From assembly GCA_964636325.1 (NCBI GenBank), contig CAZWRV010000013.1:23556-87555 (forward strand): a DNA stretch of 64,000 nucleotides. The letters run 5' to 3'. This stretch comes from CAZWRV01 sp964636325. GTDB lineage: Bacteria > Verrucomicrobiota > Lentisphaeria > Victivallales > GWF2-50-93. The position numbers and the translations under genes were made by a program. Shown in pieces: positions 1 to 7,627 of this stretch. Positions within the stretch are counted from its first letter, which is position 1. Each line of letters starts with the position of its first letter. The notes below the pieces were generated by a model. It did no database searches and was not told the origin of the DNA. It was given only the letters and a program-made list of their open reading frames with translations.

Positions 1-177
1 GCCATGCCGGACTGCGGAAATGAAAACGGAGCGGAAATCGCACTGGGACAAGGTGAAGTGGACGGGAAGGACAAGTTCCCGTCCTCCGCAATCCAGGAAA
101 TCCCGACAGATAGATGTAGCCGCATGAGAGCAAGCCTGGCTCCGGCATTTCGCTGGGATTTCCCGACTTCTCTTTGA
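1..177 (+). CDS. Hypothetical protein, 3' end (partial at window edge)
   Basis: The first frame is open from the window edge to a TGA at 175-177. An ATG at position 4 could be a start, but the frame is open upstream so the gene may begin outside the window. The visible tail is polar with no motif I recognise. The stop overlaps a TTG at 174, and a following small gene starts soon after, so this may be the upstream member of a small operon. Support is only the open frame and the spacing. Confidence 0.35.
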   Translation, partial: AMPDCGNENGAEIALGQGEVDGKDKFPSSAIQEIPTDRCSRMRASLAPAFRWDFPTSL

Positions 178-224
178 ACATGGATTCCCGAATGATAAAA
201 TTACGCAGAGCATATGGAGAGCAA

Positions 225-482
225 ATGCCAATTCCGGTTGAAGTCAAGGCGAAAATCTTCAAGGCCGACGGCACTTCTGTCACCTGGTGCATGTTCTGCG
301 GTGCCAAGGTCGGGCAGGAGAGCCAGCGGACCGGCGAAACTGCTGCGGCCATGTTTTGGTGTGAACGCTGCAAGAAAAACTACTGCGACCAATGCAGCTG
401 CAGCAGGGAGGCCGACGGTAAGCGTGTCCAGTATTGCCTGCGATGCGACAGCAGGCTCGAAAACCTGACAGTGTTGGAATAA
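225..482 (+). CDS. Small zinc-ribbon-like hypothetical protein
   Basis: An 85-residue protein with nine cysteines in paired arrangement: C22/C25, C46/C49, C54/C57/C59 and C71/C74. Such CxxC pairs normally bind two zinc ions in a zinc-ribbon or double-knuckle fold used for nucleic-acid or protein contact. I chose the ATG at 225 because GGAG lies seven bases before it. The same frame runs up to a TTG at 174 and ATGs at 180 and 192, none with a ribosome binding site. The next gene begins two bases after the stop, so the two are probably co-transcribed. Specific function is unknown. Confidence 0.6.
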   Translation: MPIPVEVKAKIFKADGTSVTWCMFCGAKVGQESQRTGETAAAMFWCERCKKNYCDQCSCSREADGKRVQYCLRCDSRLENLTVLE

Positions 483-483
483 T

Positions 484-702
484 ATGAAAACCAAAGACAA
501 GGCCGTCGTAAAAGTCGAAATAGACGACAAAGGGGCGGTTAAGATCATGGTAGAACGAGGGAGATTCCAGGATGTCAGCACCTGGGGGGGGGTGCTTGCG
601 GACATAGCGAAAGCGGTGGCGGACGCACACGAGCATGTCGGAAATCCCCGAAAAACCATGGAGCTGATCCGGATGAAATTCCTGGAAGAAATTGGCAAGT
701 AG
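484..702 (+). CDS. Small hypothetical protein containing a G9 tract
   Basis: A 72-residue, charged, mostly helical small protein with no family I can name. It directly follows the zinc-ribbon gene, with one base between stop and start, so an operon is likely. A run of nine G (584-592) lies in the codons for Trp-Gly-Gly-Val near residues 34-37. The frame stays open on both sides of it, so as sequenced the gene is intact, but such a run is prone to slippage. It could be a phage or plasmid accessory gene; nothing in the sequence decides this. Confidence 0.55.
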   Translation: MKTKDKAVVKVEIDDKGAVKIMVERGRFQDVSTWGGVLADIAKAVADAHEHVGNPRKTMELIRMKFLEEIGK

Positions 703-781
703 CAAAAGTGCATGTTTGACCCGACCTTGATCCCCCGGACGGTACGGGAAGGCGAGCGCTGACATTGAAAGGACATGAAAT

Positions 782-1183
782 ATGGACGCGGACGAAAAAC
801 GGATTCGCTCGATTCTTGGCGACGATAACGCACGCACGATGCGCAACGCAGAGCGTTATCGGAAATATCTGCTCAAGCACCTCTCCCTGCCGGTAATCGT
901 CACCGGCACGGAGGACTTTCCGTGGGAGGAGCCCTATGTGTTTGGAGGCTGGGACAAAAGGGAGTATGAGAAGCTGAAGAAGACGAACCCGTCCTTCACA
1001 GACACATACGAGCTCCAGACTCTCGAACCTCCAGATGACCATGAGGATGTCGTCGCAAAGGTAAGGCGCATATCCGATGGAAAAGTATTTCTGATCGGAT
1101 TGTCGTGGCTTTGCTGCGAAGACGAAGACAGTAAGGCGTTCGAACTGCTGGACGACTATGGAGTCTGGCATACTAATTATTGA
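782..1183 (+). CDS. Hypothetical acidic protein, possibly CcbP-like
   Basis: A 133-residue acidic protein with a ribosome binding site (AAAGGA, about nine bases before the ATG). The N-terminal third is helical (residues 1-33). A segment rich in Pro, Trp and acids (about residues 38-58) follows, then a C-terminal part rich in Asp and Glu with a Cys-Cys pair near residue 111. The overall pattern recalls short calcium-binding CcbP-type proteins found beside accessory genes in many bacteria, but this is a weak resemblance by eye. It stands alone between two other small genes on the same strand. Treat the function as unknown. Confidence 0.55.
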   Translation: MDADEKRIRSILGDDNARTMRNAERYRKYLLKHLSLPVIVTGTEDFPWEEPYVFGGWDKREYEKLKKTNPSFTDTYELQTLEPPDDHEDVVAKVRRISDGKVFLIGLSWLCCEDEDSKAFELLDDYGVWHTNY

Positions 1184-1352
1184 GCCCGAAGCAGAGAGCG
1201 TCGAGCCTGAGCGTTGTTGGAAAAATGCAACGAGATGGTGGAGATGGGGCCAGTAACATTCGATAGATCAATAAAACAAATTCCGCCATGTCCCTGAGCC
1301 GTAGTGCGGCCAAGTCGGAAAAGCACAGCCTTTTGCAGTCGAATGGAAAGCT

Positions 1353-1826
1353 ATGGATATTTCTCTGAAATTCCACGGCCCCTACACCTTTACAGACAGC
1401 CCGATGTCGGTCTTCAGTTGCGGATATGCGAAGTCCGAGGGGATATATCTATGGACGGTAAGGCAGTCCGGAACCCAGCACCATCTCATTCATTACGTCG
1501 GGGAGACAATCGGACTGGCGAAGAGGCAGAGGGAGCATCTGACTGCGATCCTGGGGCTGAACTACGGGATATGGGATCCGGAGAAGGCCAGGAACGGGGT
1601 GTCCGAATTGATATGGAAGGGGGCATGGAGGATAAAGGACGGGAGCGGACCGGGTCAGCAGATCGAGACGTATGGAAAACTGGACAGGAAGATCGTCCTG
1701 GAATATGTAGCCTCGATGGGCATCTTCTTTGCGAAGCTTGCGGAAGACAGAAACACGAGGATGCACGTCGAAGGCTGCATCGGCTGGAACTTGAGGAATT
1801 GGCACCCCGAATACAAGATCCTCTGA
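1353..1826 (+). CDS. GIY-YIG-like nuclease-domain protein
   Basis: A 157-residue protein with the hallmarks of a GIY-YIG fold: Gly-Ile-Tyr at 30-32, Tyr-Val-Gly at 48-50 in place of YIG, a basic stretch with Arg58/Arg60 and His63 just after it, and a candidate metal-binding Glu at 140 followed by Asn146. Family members cut DNA with one divalent metal (homing enzymes, UvrC, restriction enzymes), though many small solitary ones have no known role. GGAAAG lies a few bases before the ATG. No partner methylase or intron is visible. The fold call is moderate; activity is inferred. Confidence 0.65.
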   Translation: MDISLKFHGPYTFTDSPMSVFSCGYAKSEGIYLWTVRQSGTQHHLIHYVGETIGLAKRQREHLTAILGLNYGIWDPEKARNGVSELIWKGAWRIKDGSGPGQQIETYGKLDRKIVLEYVASMGIFFAKLAEDRNTRMHVEGCIGWNLRNWHPEYKIL

Positions 1827-1894
1827 GAACAGGATTACCGAGATTCCCGCCGAACATCTGCAAATCAGGTACAGGGTCGGGGAAGGGAAGTGAT

Positions 1895-2224
1895 CTATCT
1901 TCGCCCCTTCCGTTTCCTCAGCCTCCCCAGGAAATACTCCAGCGCCTCCTCCATCATGTCCTTGGGGCAGCAGATCTCCTCCAGCATCCGGCCGATCTGC
2001 TCCTCCATGACGGCGTCCAGCCTGTGCCCGAGCCGCCTTATGCAGTCGGGGCTTACTCCGGCCCTTCGTGCGACCTTCCCCTTACTCTCCCCGGATATGA
2101 GGGACGGAATGGCTGGAGTCCCTGTTATGGAGCACACGATTCCCAGGGCGTAGATGAACCAGGGGACAAGGGACAGCCAGAAACCGGCCTTACCAATGCT
2201 CAATCCGGTCATACCGCCTTCCAT
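1895..2224 (-). CDS. Small single-span membrane protein, unknown
   Basis: A 109-residue protein with one predicted membrane helix (about residues 14-36, ending in a Thr-Pro turn) followed by a soluble tail of basic and amphipathic helices and a very basic C-terminus. I chose the ATG at 2224 because GGAG sits about nine bases upstream. The frame is open further, to 2464, but that extension has no ribosome binding site and an odd composition. The soluble part contains a short helix-turn-like stretch (about 49-65) that might bind DNA or a partner. No family recognised. Confidence 0.5.
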   Translation of the reverse strand: MEGGMTGLSIGKAGFWLSLVPWFIYALGIVCSITGTPAIPSLISGESKGKVARRAGVSPDCIRRLGHRLDAVMEEQIGRMLEEICCPKDMMEEALEYFLGRLRKRKGRR

Positions 2225-2485
2225 GGGTGATTCTCCGAGGCTTTTCGGCTGCGGCAAGAGAGGTCGCCGGTCTCGAAACGGCACATGCATCCGCCGCCAA
2301 CTCATGTTAAAATAGACCATACCAAGGCCGTAATTCAAGAACATCCGCCTCAAGCAGTATTCCAGGTTGATGGGTTTGGTGGGTGCCCTATCCGTCCGGG
2401 GCGAGGAACGGCATGTGTCCAGGAAAGCAAAGCGTTGAGCATAAACGGATAGGACTCCGGACAAGGCTTCCGGAATCCCTGGGCA

Positions 2486-2680
2486 TCACCTATGTGCAAG
2501 TTCCCGTGCTGTGTGTTTCGGAACTCCTGCTTTGCGTGGCAGGCCTCCCCACCATTTCCCGAGGCGGCCCCGGTGCGCTATCTCCCCGATCTTCTCTATG
2601 TATTCCCGGTCGCTCCCGTTCCTGGCGAGCTTTCCGGCGAGGCGGGACTGCATTCTCTCCTTGAATTCGATGGCCTTCAT
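2486..2680 (-). CDS. Putative small antitoxin partner of the PIN toxin
   Basis: A 64-residue protein that begins Met-Lys-Ala-Ile-Glu-Phe-Lys and has a mostly charged helical body. Small proteins of this general look commonly accompany PIN toxins whose N-terminus reads (K)LRIYIDTSVIGG, and act as the antitoxin. A strong ribosome binding site (GGAGGG) precedes the ATG at 2680; an in-frame TTG at 2704 is a poorer start. The gene begins 16 bases after the toxin stop, so both are on one transcript with the toxin first, the reverse of the usual VapB-VapC order. Antitoxin role is inferred from position and family habit. Confidence 0.6.
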   Translation of the reverse strand: MKAIEFKERMQSRLAGKLARNGSDREYIEKIGEIAHRGRLGKWWGGLPRKAGVPKHTARELAHR

Positions 2681-2696
2681 GTTACTGCCCTCCATG

Positions 2697-3149
2697 TCAG
2701 ACAACCTCTTTCGGGCTGTGTATGGCTATGATGCTGTATCCTTCCTTGAGGTTCACGGCATTGAACCCCCTTATCTTGTCGTAGTGGACTATGTGCCGGA
2801 AGTTCCAGCTGACTATCATGTCGGAATAGTTCACCGACGCCAGTGCCACATGCAGTGCGTCGTTTTCCGAAGCCGCCCCCAGGACGCCGGCGGAAATATA
2901 CCCGTCCCTGAGCCGGACCGCCTCCTCGGAGACCTCGACCCTTTCGAACGCTTCCGGCGGCAGAGTTCTGAGCAGGTCGGCCACCTGCTTCGGAGCGTCC
3001 TCAAGTTCGGCGACGAGCAGGTCCGAAATCACGAGCACGGCCTTCCCGTCCCTCGCCATGTCGAACAGTGCGCCACTCTCGGCCGAAAACTCCTTGTCGA
3101 AGCATCCACCTATGACCGAGGTGTCGATATAGATTCTGAGTTTTTTCAC
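2697..3149 (-). CDS. PIN-domain toxin, VapC-like ribonuclease
   Basis: A 150-residue PIN domain: the N-terminal strand carries Asp9 (YIDTSVIGG), with Glu48 in VAELE and Asp97 in the ENDALHVALA helix as the other conserved acids. The fourth acidic position is Asn116 (SWNF), as in some PIN subfamilies. PIN toxins cleave tRNA or other RNA with Mg2+ and are held off by a small antitoxin. I prefer the GTG at 3149, because GGAGAG lies five bases upstream and the core promoter just ahead would leave an ATG at 3182 with almost no leader. The ATG at 3182 would add 11 residues. Confidence 0.75.
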   Translation of the reverse strand: MKKLRIYIDTSVIGGCFDKEFSAESGALFDMARDGKAVLVISDLLVAELEDAPKQVADLLRTLPPEAFERVEVSEEAVRLRDGYISAGVLGAASENDALHVALASVNYSDMIVSWNFRHIVHYDKIRGFNAVNLKEGYSIIAIHSPKEVV

Positions 3150-3197
3150 AAGCTCTCCATGCCTGCCGGGAAAATACTTCATTGCATCCCCGCATAG

Positions 3198-3225
3198 ATT
3201 ATATATTAAGAAGGCACGTTGTCAA
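3198..3225 (-). promoter_or_regulatory. Near-perfect sigma70 promoter of the toxin gene pair
   Basis: On the minus strand TTGACA (3220-3225) and TATAAT (3198-3203) are separated by 16 bases. Both hexamers match the consensus exactly. Transcription would start near 3191, just ahead of the PIN toxin. A 16-bp imperfect inverted repeat with CTAGA/TCTAG arms (3240-3255) lies just upstream and could be an operator or a weak terminator. Confidence 0.7.
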
Positions 3226-3285
3226 ATAAGAGGCGGAACTAGACTAGACTCTAGGCCCAGCTAAAAACGAGGACATTAATCCTCA

Positions 3286-3646
3286 TTATTTCTCCAGTTC
3301 CTTGTTCTTCCCGAGCATCCTTACGGCGAGATACCCCGTCCTCCCGATCCAGCATACGGCGGCACCCGGAATCGAGAGCAGCCCCAGAACGAGCATTGCA
3401 ACATCGTCCGCCTGCCCTGCGACCGGGATGAAGTCCGGCACCAGGTCCAGCGGGAAGACCAGGTACAGCAAGCTCAGCAGCACCATAGCCGCCGACGAGA
3501 TTGCGCATATCGCCAGTGTCTTCAGGGATTCTACTGCGAAGGCCTTGAACCTCTCGGAGTATGCCGAAAGCAGAATTACAGCCAGCCCCGCAAGGACTAT
3601 CACCCCCCCCCGACAACAGGACCAGCTCCTTTATCGTGTGCAGCAT
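3286..3646 (-). CDS. DUF1232 (YkvA-like) membrane protein, frame broken in a G9 tract
   Basis: Two overlapping frames make one gene. The ATG at 3646 has a perfect AAGGAGG six bases before it and begins a hydrophobic N-terminus. The frame that carries the DUF1232 signature (Tyr-Leu-Val-Phe-Pro-Leu-Asp-Leu-Val-Pro-Asp-Phe-Ile-Pro then Gly-Gln-Ala-Asp-Asp) only starts at a GTG inside the tract (3603). The frames meet in nine G (plus-strand C 3603-3611). Removing one G would join them into about 120 residues with two to three membrane helices. DUF1232 proteins are small membrane proteins of unknown role. Read this as phase variation, transcript slippage, a recent mutation or a sequencing error. 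Confidence 0.65.
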
Positions 3647-4050
3647 CTAAAACCTCCTTCATCTTGTAGGATGCCGGCCCTCCGTAGGACCGGCGTCTCC
3701 TGTTTTCCTCATGCGGCTTAGAGTCCGCCCCGGCAGGCCACCTGGTTTAGGCGGCCCTTTCGGGGCCGGTATAGCGGTAAAGTCCACTATACGTTATGAT
3801 GCCAAAAAAGGAGGGGTATTTTAAGGTGGGCCGGAATACTATAGATAGCTTGAAATCAAAGTTTTACACCATGTTGCCGATAGCCAGCGCCTGGGACACC
3901 CTTCTACAGCAGCCGGAACAGCCCTAAGGAAGGTGGCCTGCGGGCCTTTCGGCCTCCAATCCGGCCGAGGACGAGAGGAAACGCCTGTAGGAGTATAACG
4001 CTTGCCGTGGATTTTGAATTCCGTCCTGGCGGGTTGTATCTTATTGGTCT
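3647..4050. other. 404-base intergenic region with stable hairpins between DUF1232 and NusG-paralog genes
   Basis: Two stable hairpins are visible: 3673-3694 (nine-base arms with one mismatch, in the leader of the DUF1232 gene just upstream of its ribosome binding site) and 3752-3768 (CGGCCC/GGGCCG arms around TTTCG). A shorter GC hairpin lies near 3930-3960. No tRNA or known RNA fold was recognised. The plus-strand part may be the leader of the NusG paralog; a possible promoter is TTGAAT-17-TATCTT just before 4051. Confidence 0.4.
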
Positions 4051-4596
4051 ATGGAAAAGCCATTCATTAATTCGAACGTCACTCTGGAACGCCATCCGGG
4101 CTTCCTTTGGACGCCTGTGCGGACGAAGCCGCGCAGGGAGAAGAAGCTTGCGGAATACTGCGCAAGGAACGGGATCGGATTCTACCTTCCGCTGCGGAGG
4201 AGCGTACGCCGCTACAACAGGCGCACCTTCGAGTTCCAGGTGCCGATGTTCTCCGGCTACGTCTTCTGCAGCCTGGACCATACGCTGCAGCAGAAGCTGG
4301 TCATGTGCAACGCCTTCGCATACAAGCTGGGGATGAACGAGAAAAGCGAGGAGCTGCTGATCTCCGAGCTGCAGTCCATCATGATAATGGAGAGGGCGTC
4401 GCAGGAGGTGGAAATCGAAGTCAGGCCGGAGCTGGTCGCAGGGACGCGCATCATCGTCAAGAACGGCCCGTTCAGAAACATGGGCGGAGTCGTTGAACGC
4501 AGGAAGGGCAAGACCACCATCGCCATCAACATCGAAATTCTCGGTCAGTCCGCCTCGACCGAGATCGACGTCGAGGATCTCGAGATCGACGAGTGA
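4051..4596 (+). CDS. NusG-family antiterminator paralog (RfaH/UpxY-like)
   Basis: A 181-residue specialised NusG. Residues about 18-110 form the NGN domain that would bind the beta-prime clamp helices (WTPVRTKPRREKKLAEYC start; FSGYVFC core), and about 128-178 form a KOW-like domain (Gly-Thr-Arg-Ile then Gly-Pro-Phe and Gly-Gly-Val-Val-Glu). Such paralogs load on RNA polymerase at specific leaders and allow read-through of long polysaccharide or secretion operons. The housekeeping nusG is separately present at 45.5-46.0 kb. Unusually, the next gene downstream is on the opposite strand, so no target operon is attached. No clear ribosome binding site precedes the ATG. Confidence 0.8.
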   Translation: MEKPFINSNVTLERHPGFLWTPVRTKPRREKKLAEYCARNGIGFYLPLRRSVRRYNRRTFEFQVPMFSGYVFCSLDHTLQQKLVMCNAFAYKLGMNEKSEELLISELQSIMIMERASQEVEIEVRPELVAGTRIIVKNGPFRNMGGVVERRKGKTTIAINIEILGQSASTEIDVEDLEIDE

Positions 4597-4698
4597 GGTT
4601 CAGATTTTCGGCGCACAACCCTGGGGGGGCGGCGGATGGCGATCTGTAAATATTGCGGCGATCTTCACGCACCGGGGAACGGATCAGAAAATCTGAAT

Positions 4699-5517
4699 TC
4701 AGAAAATTTGAAATACGCACTTTTCCTCGAAAAACGAGAATTCAGCGCATGGAAATTGCTCGGCAAGGATGCCCGTGAAGATTTTAAGACCGGGGTTTTC
4801 GCTGATCTCGTGGCTGGTTTCGATCATTGGGATTCCGCATTCCGCGGCGAAGCGGAAGCCGTAGTTGTCCGACTCGCCCGCGATGAAGACGTCGCATCCC
4901 AGTTCGATAAGCTGCTGCTGGTATCCGACGTTGACGAAAAGTCCGAGCCCTCCCCAGGGGAGTCCGACTCTGCGGACGATTTGATCCATACCTCCGGGAG
5001 CGGCGATGCGGAGATGCGCCATGCCCACCGCATCCTTCACCTGCGAGGCAAGGGCCGACAGGAGGCGTGGCTCGATTTCATATACTTTTGCGAATCCCTC
5101 GGCAACGACGGGTTTTCCGAGGCCGAGCATCCCGACAAAGCTGTCGAAGATGCTGATCTCGTCCACCGACCAGTGCAGGCGGAGGAATGTAAGGCCATAT
5201 TTCTCTAGCAGCTCACTCCTCTGCCGGTTTGTCTTCCAGCTCCTCCAGTCCTTCGGCGGATTCTGCGAATTTATGACATCGTAGGGGTAGAAGAGGCTCT
5301 CGTGGGAGATGAGCAGCTGATGGCCGGCCTCTCCGGCGGCGCGGATGGCATCCGTTGTGGCCATCCAGGAGACTGTTGCCCCTGTTATTTTGCGGTCGCC
5401 GGCCTCGCCGAACTGGACGCCTTCGTCGGGGTTCAGCTTGTGGCCGGTCCGCGATTCAGTGAAGGAGATTATGTCGCCGATAATCATTCGGTCAAGTCGG
5501 CTGCAATATGCCGCCAT
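4699..5517 (-). CDS. Nif3-like dinuclear metal centre protein
   Basis: A 272-residue protein of the Nif3/YbgI family, which forms hexameric toroids with a two-metal site; the biochemical role of the family is still uncertain. Visible signatures are the N-terminal LLISHESLF segment (the HH/HE metal-binding region) and the C-terminal Asp-Val-Phe-Ile-Ala-Gly-Glu-Ser ... Glu-Thr-Ser-His-Glu-Ile segment supplying the other metal ligands. Length is normal for the compact form without the middle insert. A second possible start is the ATG at 5487. It converges on the NusG-paralog gene. Confidence 0.8.
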   Translation of the reverse strand: MAAYCSRLDRMIIGDIISFTESRTGHKLNPDEGVQFGEAGDRKITGATVSWMATTDAIRAAGEAGHQLLISHESLFYPYDVINSQNPPKDWRSWKTNRQRSELLEKYGLTFLRLHWSVDEISIFDSFVGMLGLGKPVVAEGFAKVYEIEPRLLSALASQVKDAVGMAHLRIAAPGGMDQIVRRVGLPWGGLGLFVNVGYQQQLIELGCDVFIAGESDNYGFRFAAECGIPMIETSHEISENPGLKIFTGILAEQFPCAEFSFFEEKCVFQIF

Positions 5518-5626
5518 TTAAGCGCATGGTCGTCCAACAGTAAAAAATATTTTTCTCTCACAAAGCCACGAAGAAGACACTAAGTTTTTCCCTGCGGGAA
5601 AAAGGCGCCCTTACGACGCGCAGGTA

Positions 5627-5708
5627 GCTTGCGCGCGCCGCGCGCAAAGGGCAAACTCTGCATACGAGTAATGCTGTGTTATGTTGCTTGCGCGCGGCGC
5701 GCGCAAAC
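5627..5708. repeat. 82-bp dispersed repeat built from two GC palindromes, copy 1
   Basis: Two 19-base palindromes, TTGCGCGCGCCGCGCGCAA (5629-5647) and TTGCGCGCGGCGCGCGCAA (5688-5706), have centres 59 bases apart. The whole unit is repeated in inverted orientation at 63807-63888, without gaps and with about ten mismatches. It resembles a paired REP (BIME-type) element. Confidence 0.8.
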
Positions 5709-5792
5709 TACATTTTGGAAAAAACGTTTTCCAAGTCGCGCCGTAAAGGACCAAGAATGATCCACAAAAATAACAGGCGGATCAGTAAAGCG

Positions 5793-5833
5793 GTATGAAT
5801 TCAGCAAACTACGCCCTATTGCTGAATTCATAC
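5793..5833. repeat. 41-bp hairpin repeat, copy 1
   Basis: Arms GTATGAATTCAGC and GCTGAATTCATAC are perfectly complementary around a 15-base loop containing AAACTACGCCCT. A second copy with a single base change lies at 48829-48869. Both sit between genes. Confidence 0.8.
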
Positions 5834-5887
5834 GATTTTTCAATACGGTTACACCCCTTCGGCCTTTGCTCCTTTGTGCGAGATATC

Positions 5888-6793
5888 TCATTTTAAGGTC
5901 TTACCGGCTAGGCGCCTGAGCGCGTCGAGGTATTTCTCTCTCGTCTTGGATACGATGTCGGGGGGGAGCTCGGGTCCGGGCGCGGTCTTGTTCCAGTCGA
6001 GCGTCTCGAGGTAGTCCCGCACGAACTGCTTGTCGAGGCTCGGCGGGCTGCACCCGACGGAATACTGGTCGGCCGGCCAGAACCGGCTCGAGTCCGGGGT
6101 GAGGACTTCGTCGATCAGGATAAGCTCGTCGTTGAATATGCCGAACTCAAACTTGGTGTCGGCGAGGATTATCCCCTTCGTGGCGGCGTAGTCCGCCGCG
6201 GTCTTATACACTTTTATGGAGAGATCGCGGGCCGTTTCCGCGAACTTCAGACCGAGGATTTGCTTGGTCTTCTCGAAGGATATGTTTTCGTCATGGGTTC
6301 CAAGCTCCGCCTTTGTGGAGGGAGTGAAGAGCGGCTCGTCGAGCTTCTCGGCCTGGCTGTATCCTTTCCTAAGCGGAATTCCGCAGACCTTGCCGGTGCT
6401 CTGGTAGTCCTTCCAGCCGCTGCCGGTGATGTAGCCGCGGACTATGCATTCGACCGCGAGGGGCTTGGCCTTCTTGACGATCATGGATCTGCCCTGAAGA
6501 TCCTTCGAATACTTGCTCCGCAACGGCTCGGGATATTTCGACACGTCCGCGGTCACGAGATGGTTGGGCATCCATTTCATCATGTCGAACCAGAAGAGCG
6601 AAAGGCCGGTGAGAACCCTGCCCTTGTCCGGGATCCCGTTCGGCATCACCACGTCGAACGCGCTGATGCGGTCGCTTGCGACGAAGAGCAGCGTGTCGCC
6701 GAGATCGTAGATGTCCCTTACCTTACCCCTCCGGGGTTCGCCGAGCTCAGGCATTTCGGAACGGATGAGCGCCTTGTTCTTGTCATAGATCAT
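5888..6793 (-). CDS. purC: Phosphoribosylaminoimidazole-succinocarboxamide synthase (SAICAR synthetase)
   Basis: A 301-residue PurC that joins CAIR and aspartate using ATP in purine synthesis. Diagnostic segments are GKVRDIYDLGDTLLFVASDRISAFD near the N-terminus (ATP-binding loop and the SDRISAFD signature), ECIVRGYITGSGWKDY in the middle, and LADTKFEFG followed by LIDEVLTPDSSRFWP near the C-terminus. Length matches the long bacterial/fungal type. I chose the ATG at 6793 because TTGGAG precedes it by eight bases; the open frame extends 11 codons further with no ribosome binding site. No other pur gene is adjacent. Confidence 0.95.
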   Translation of the reverse strand: MIYDKNKALIRSEMPELGEPRRGKVRDIYDLGDTLLFVASDRISAFDVVMPNGIPDKGRVLTGLSLFWFDMMKWMPNHLVTADVSKYPEPLRSKYSKDLQGRSMIVKKAKPLAVECIVRGYITGSGWKDYQSTGKVCGIPLRKGYSQAEKLDEPLFTPSTKAELGTHDENISFEKTKQILGLKFAETARDLSIKVYKTAADYAATKGIILADTKFEFGIFNDELILIDEVLTPDSSRFWPADQYSVGCSPPSLDKQFVRDYLETLDWNKTAPGPELPPDIVSKTREKYLDALRRLAGKTLK

Positions 6794-6957
6794 TGGTCGT
6801 CTCCAAGTGTTGCGAAAAATAACCACAGAGCGAGAAAACGGAATAAACAGGAAAAGTTGAAACGGAAGGGATAAAACCTGCCCCAGGCATATTTATAGGA
6901 TATTGAGACCTCAGAGTGTTTTCCCCTCCGTGATCTCTGTGGTTTTCTTATGCAACA
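6794..6957. repeat. purC-rplU intergenic spacer with paired CACAGAG-type repeats
   Basis: AACCACAGAG at 6821-6830 and its exact complement CTCTGTGGTT at 6935-6944 bracket an otherwise featureless 100-base spacer. CACAGAG-type pieces recur between genes in many bacterial genomes and look like remnants of a dispersed repeat. Confidence 0.45.
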
Positions 6958-7269
6958 TCAGGGCTTGAGCTGGGTAATCTTGACCTTGGTAAGCTCCTGC
7001 CTGTGTCCTATGGTCTTCTTGTAGCCCTTGCGCCGTTTCATCTTGAACGCGATGAGCTTCGGGCCGCGGAAGTGGCGGACGATTTCACCTTCCACGGAGG
7101 CGTTCTCCACGAGCGGAGCTCCAAACTTGAGCGCGCCCCGTTCGCCTACCGCGAGGACCTCACCGAAGGTCACTTTGGCCCCCGGCTCGCCGGGCAGCCT
7201 GTCCACCTCGATGATGTTATTCTCCTCAACCCTGTATTGCTTTCCGCCGGCCTTGATGATCGCGTACAT
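6958..7269 (-). CDS. rplU: 50S ribosomal protein L21
   Basis: A 103-residue L21, typical length, starting MYAIIKAGGKQYRVEE and containing the conserved FKMKRRKGYKKTIGHRQ segment that contacts 23S rRNA. GAGAGGA lies a few bases before the ATG. In most bacteria rplU is followed at once by rpmA (L27). Here the next feature downstream is a spacer and then purC, so rpmA must be elsewhere. Transcription is probably from the promoter at 7342-7369. Confidence 0.95.
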   Translation of the reverse strand: MYAIIKAGGKQYRVEENNIIEVDRLPGEPGAKVTFGEVLAVGERGALKFGAPLVENASVEGEIVRHFRGPKLIAFKMKRRKGYKKTIGHRQELTKVKITQLKP

Positions 7270-7341
7270 GTCTTCCTCTCAGTTTTATCCCGGCTGAAAA
7301 AGATCGCCGGCTTTAGATGGTTTTCCTGATAAAGGGTCAGT

Positions 7342-7369
7342 AATATAATGTGGAAAGCAAGATCGTCAA
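7342..7369 (-). promoter_or_regulatory. Probable sigma70 promoter of rplU
   Basis: Minus-strand TTGACG (7364-7369) and TATATT (7342-7347) are spaced 16 bases apart, about 65 bases before the putative transcript reaches the rplU start. Confidence 0.5.
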
Positions 7370-7627
7370 ATTATTTTTGACAGGAGCGTCGAATTGAATA
7401 TTCCGCCTGCAATACTATCTTTGTCATACGCTGAAAGAAATTCAGGCAAACTGATCCGTAGATAATTAAGGTATGTGGTGAAATACCGACCCCGGGAGGG
7501 ATTTCAGATTCAGATTTCCGGAGCAAGACTCTGAAAAGCCACAATAGTATCTCCTTGATGTTTCCAACCACTTCATAGGGACGGACCAGGAAATCTGAAT
7601 AAGGGTATTAACAAGTAACAAGAGCCG

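Noticed and set aside
3647..4050. Possible structural RNA (SRP or RNase P RNA)
   Set aside because: GC hairpins are present but I could not find the SRP tetraloop region or the conserved RNase P core.
6794..6957. Purine riboswitch before purC
   Set aside because: The spacer shows only the paired CACAGAG repeats, with no recognisable three-way junction core.
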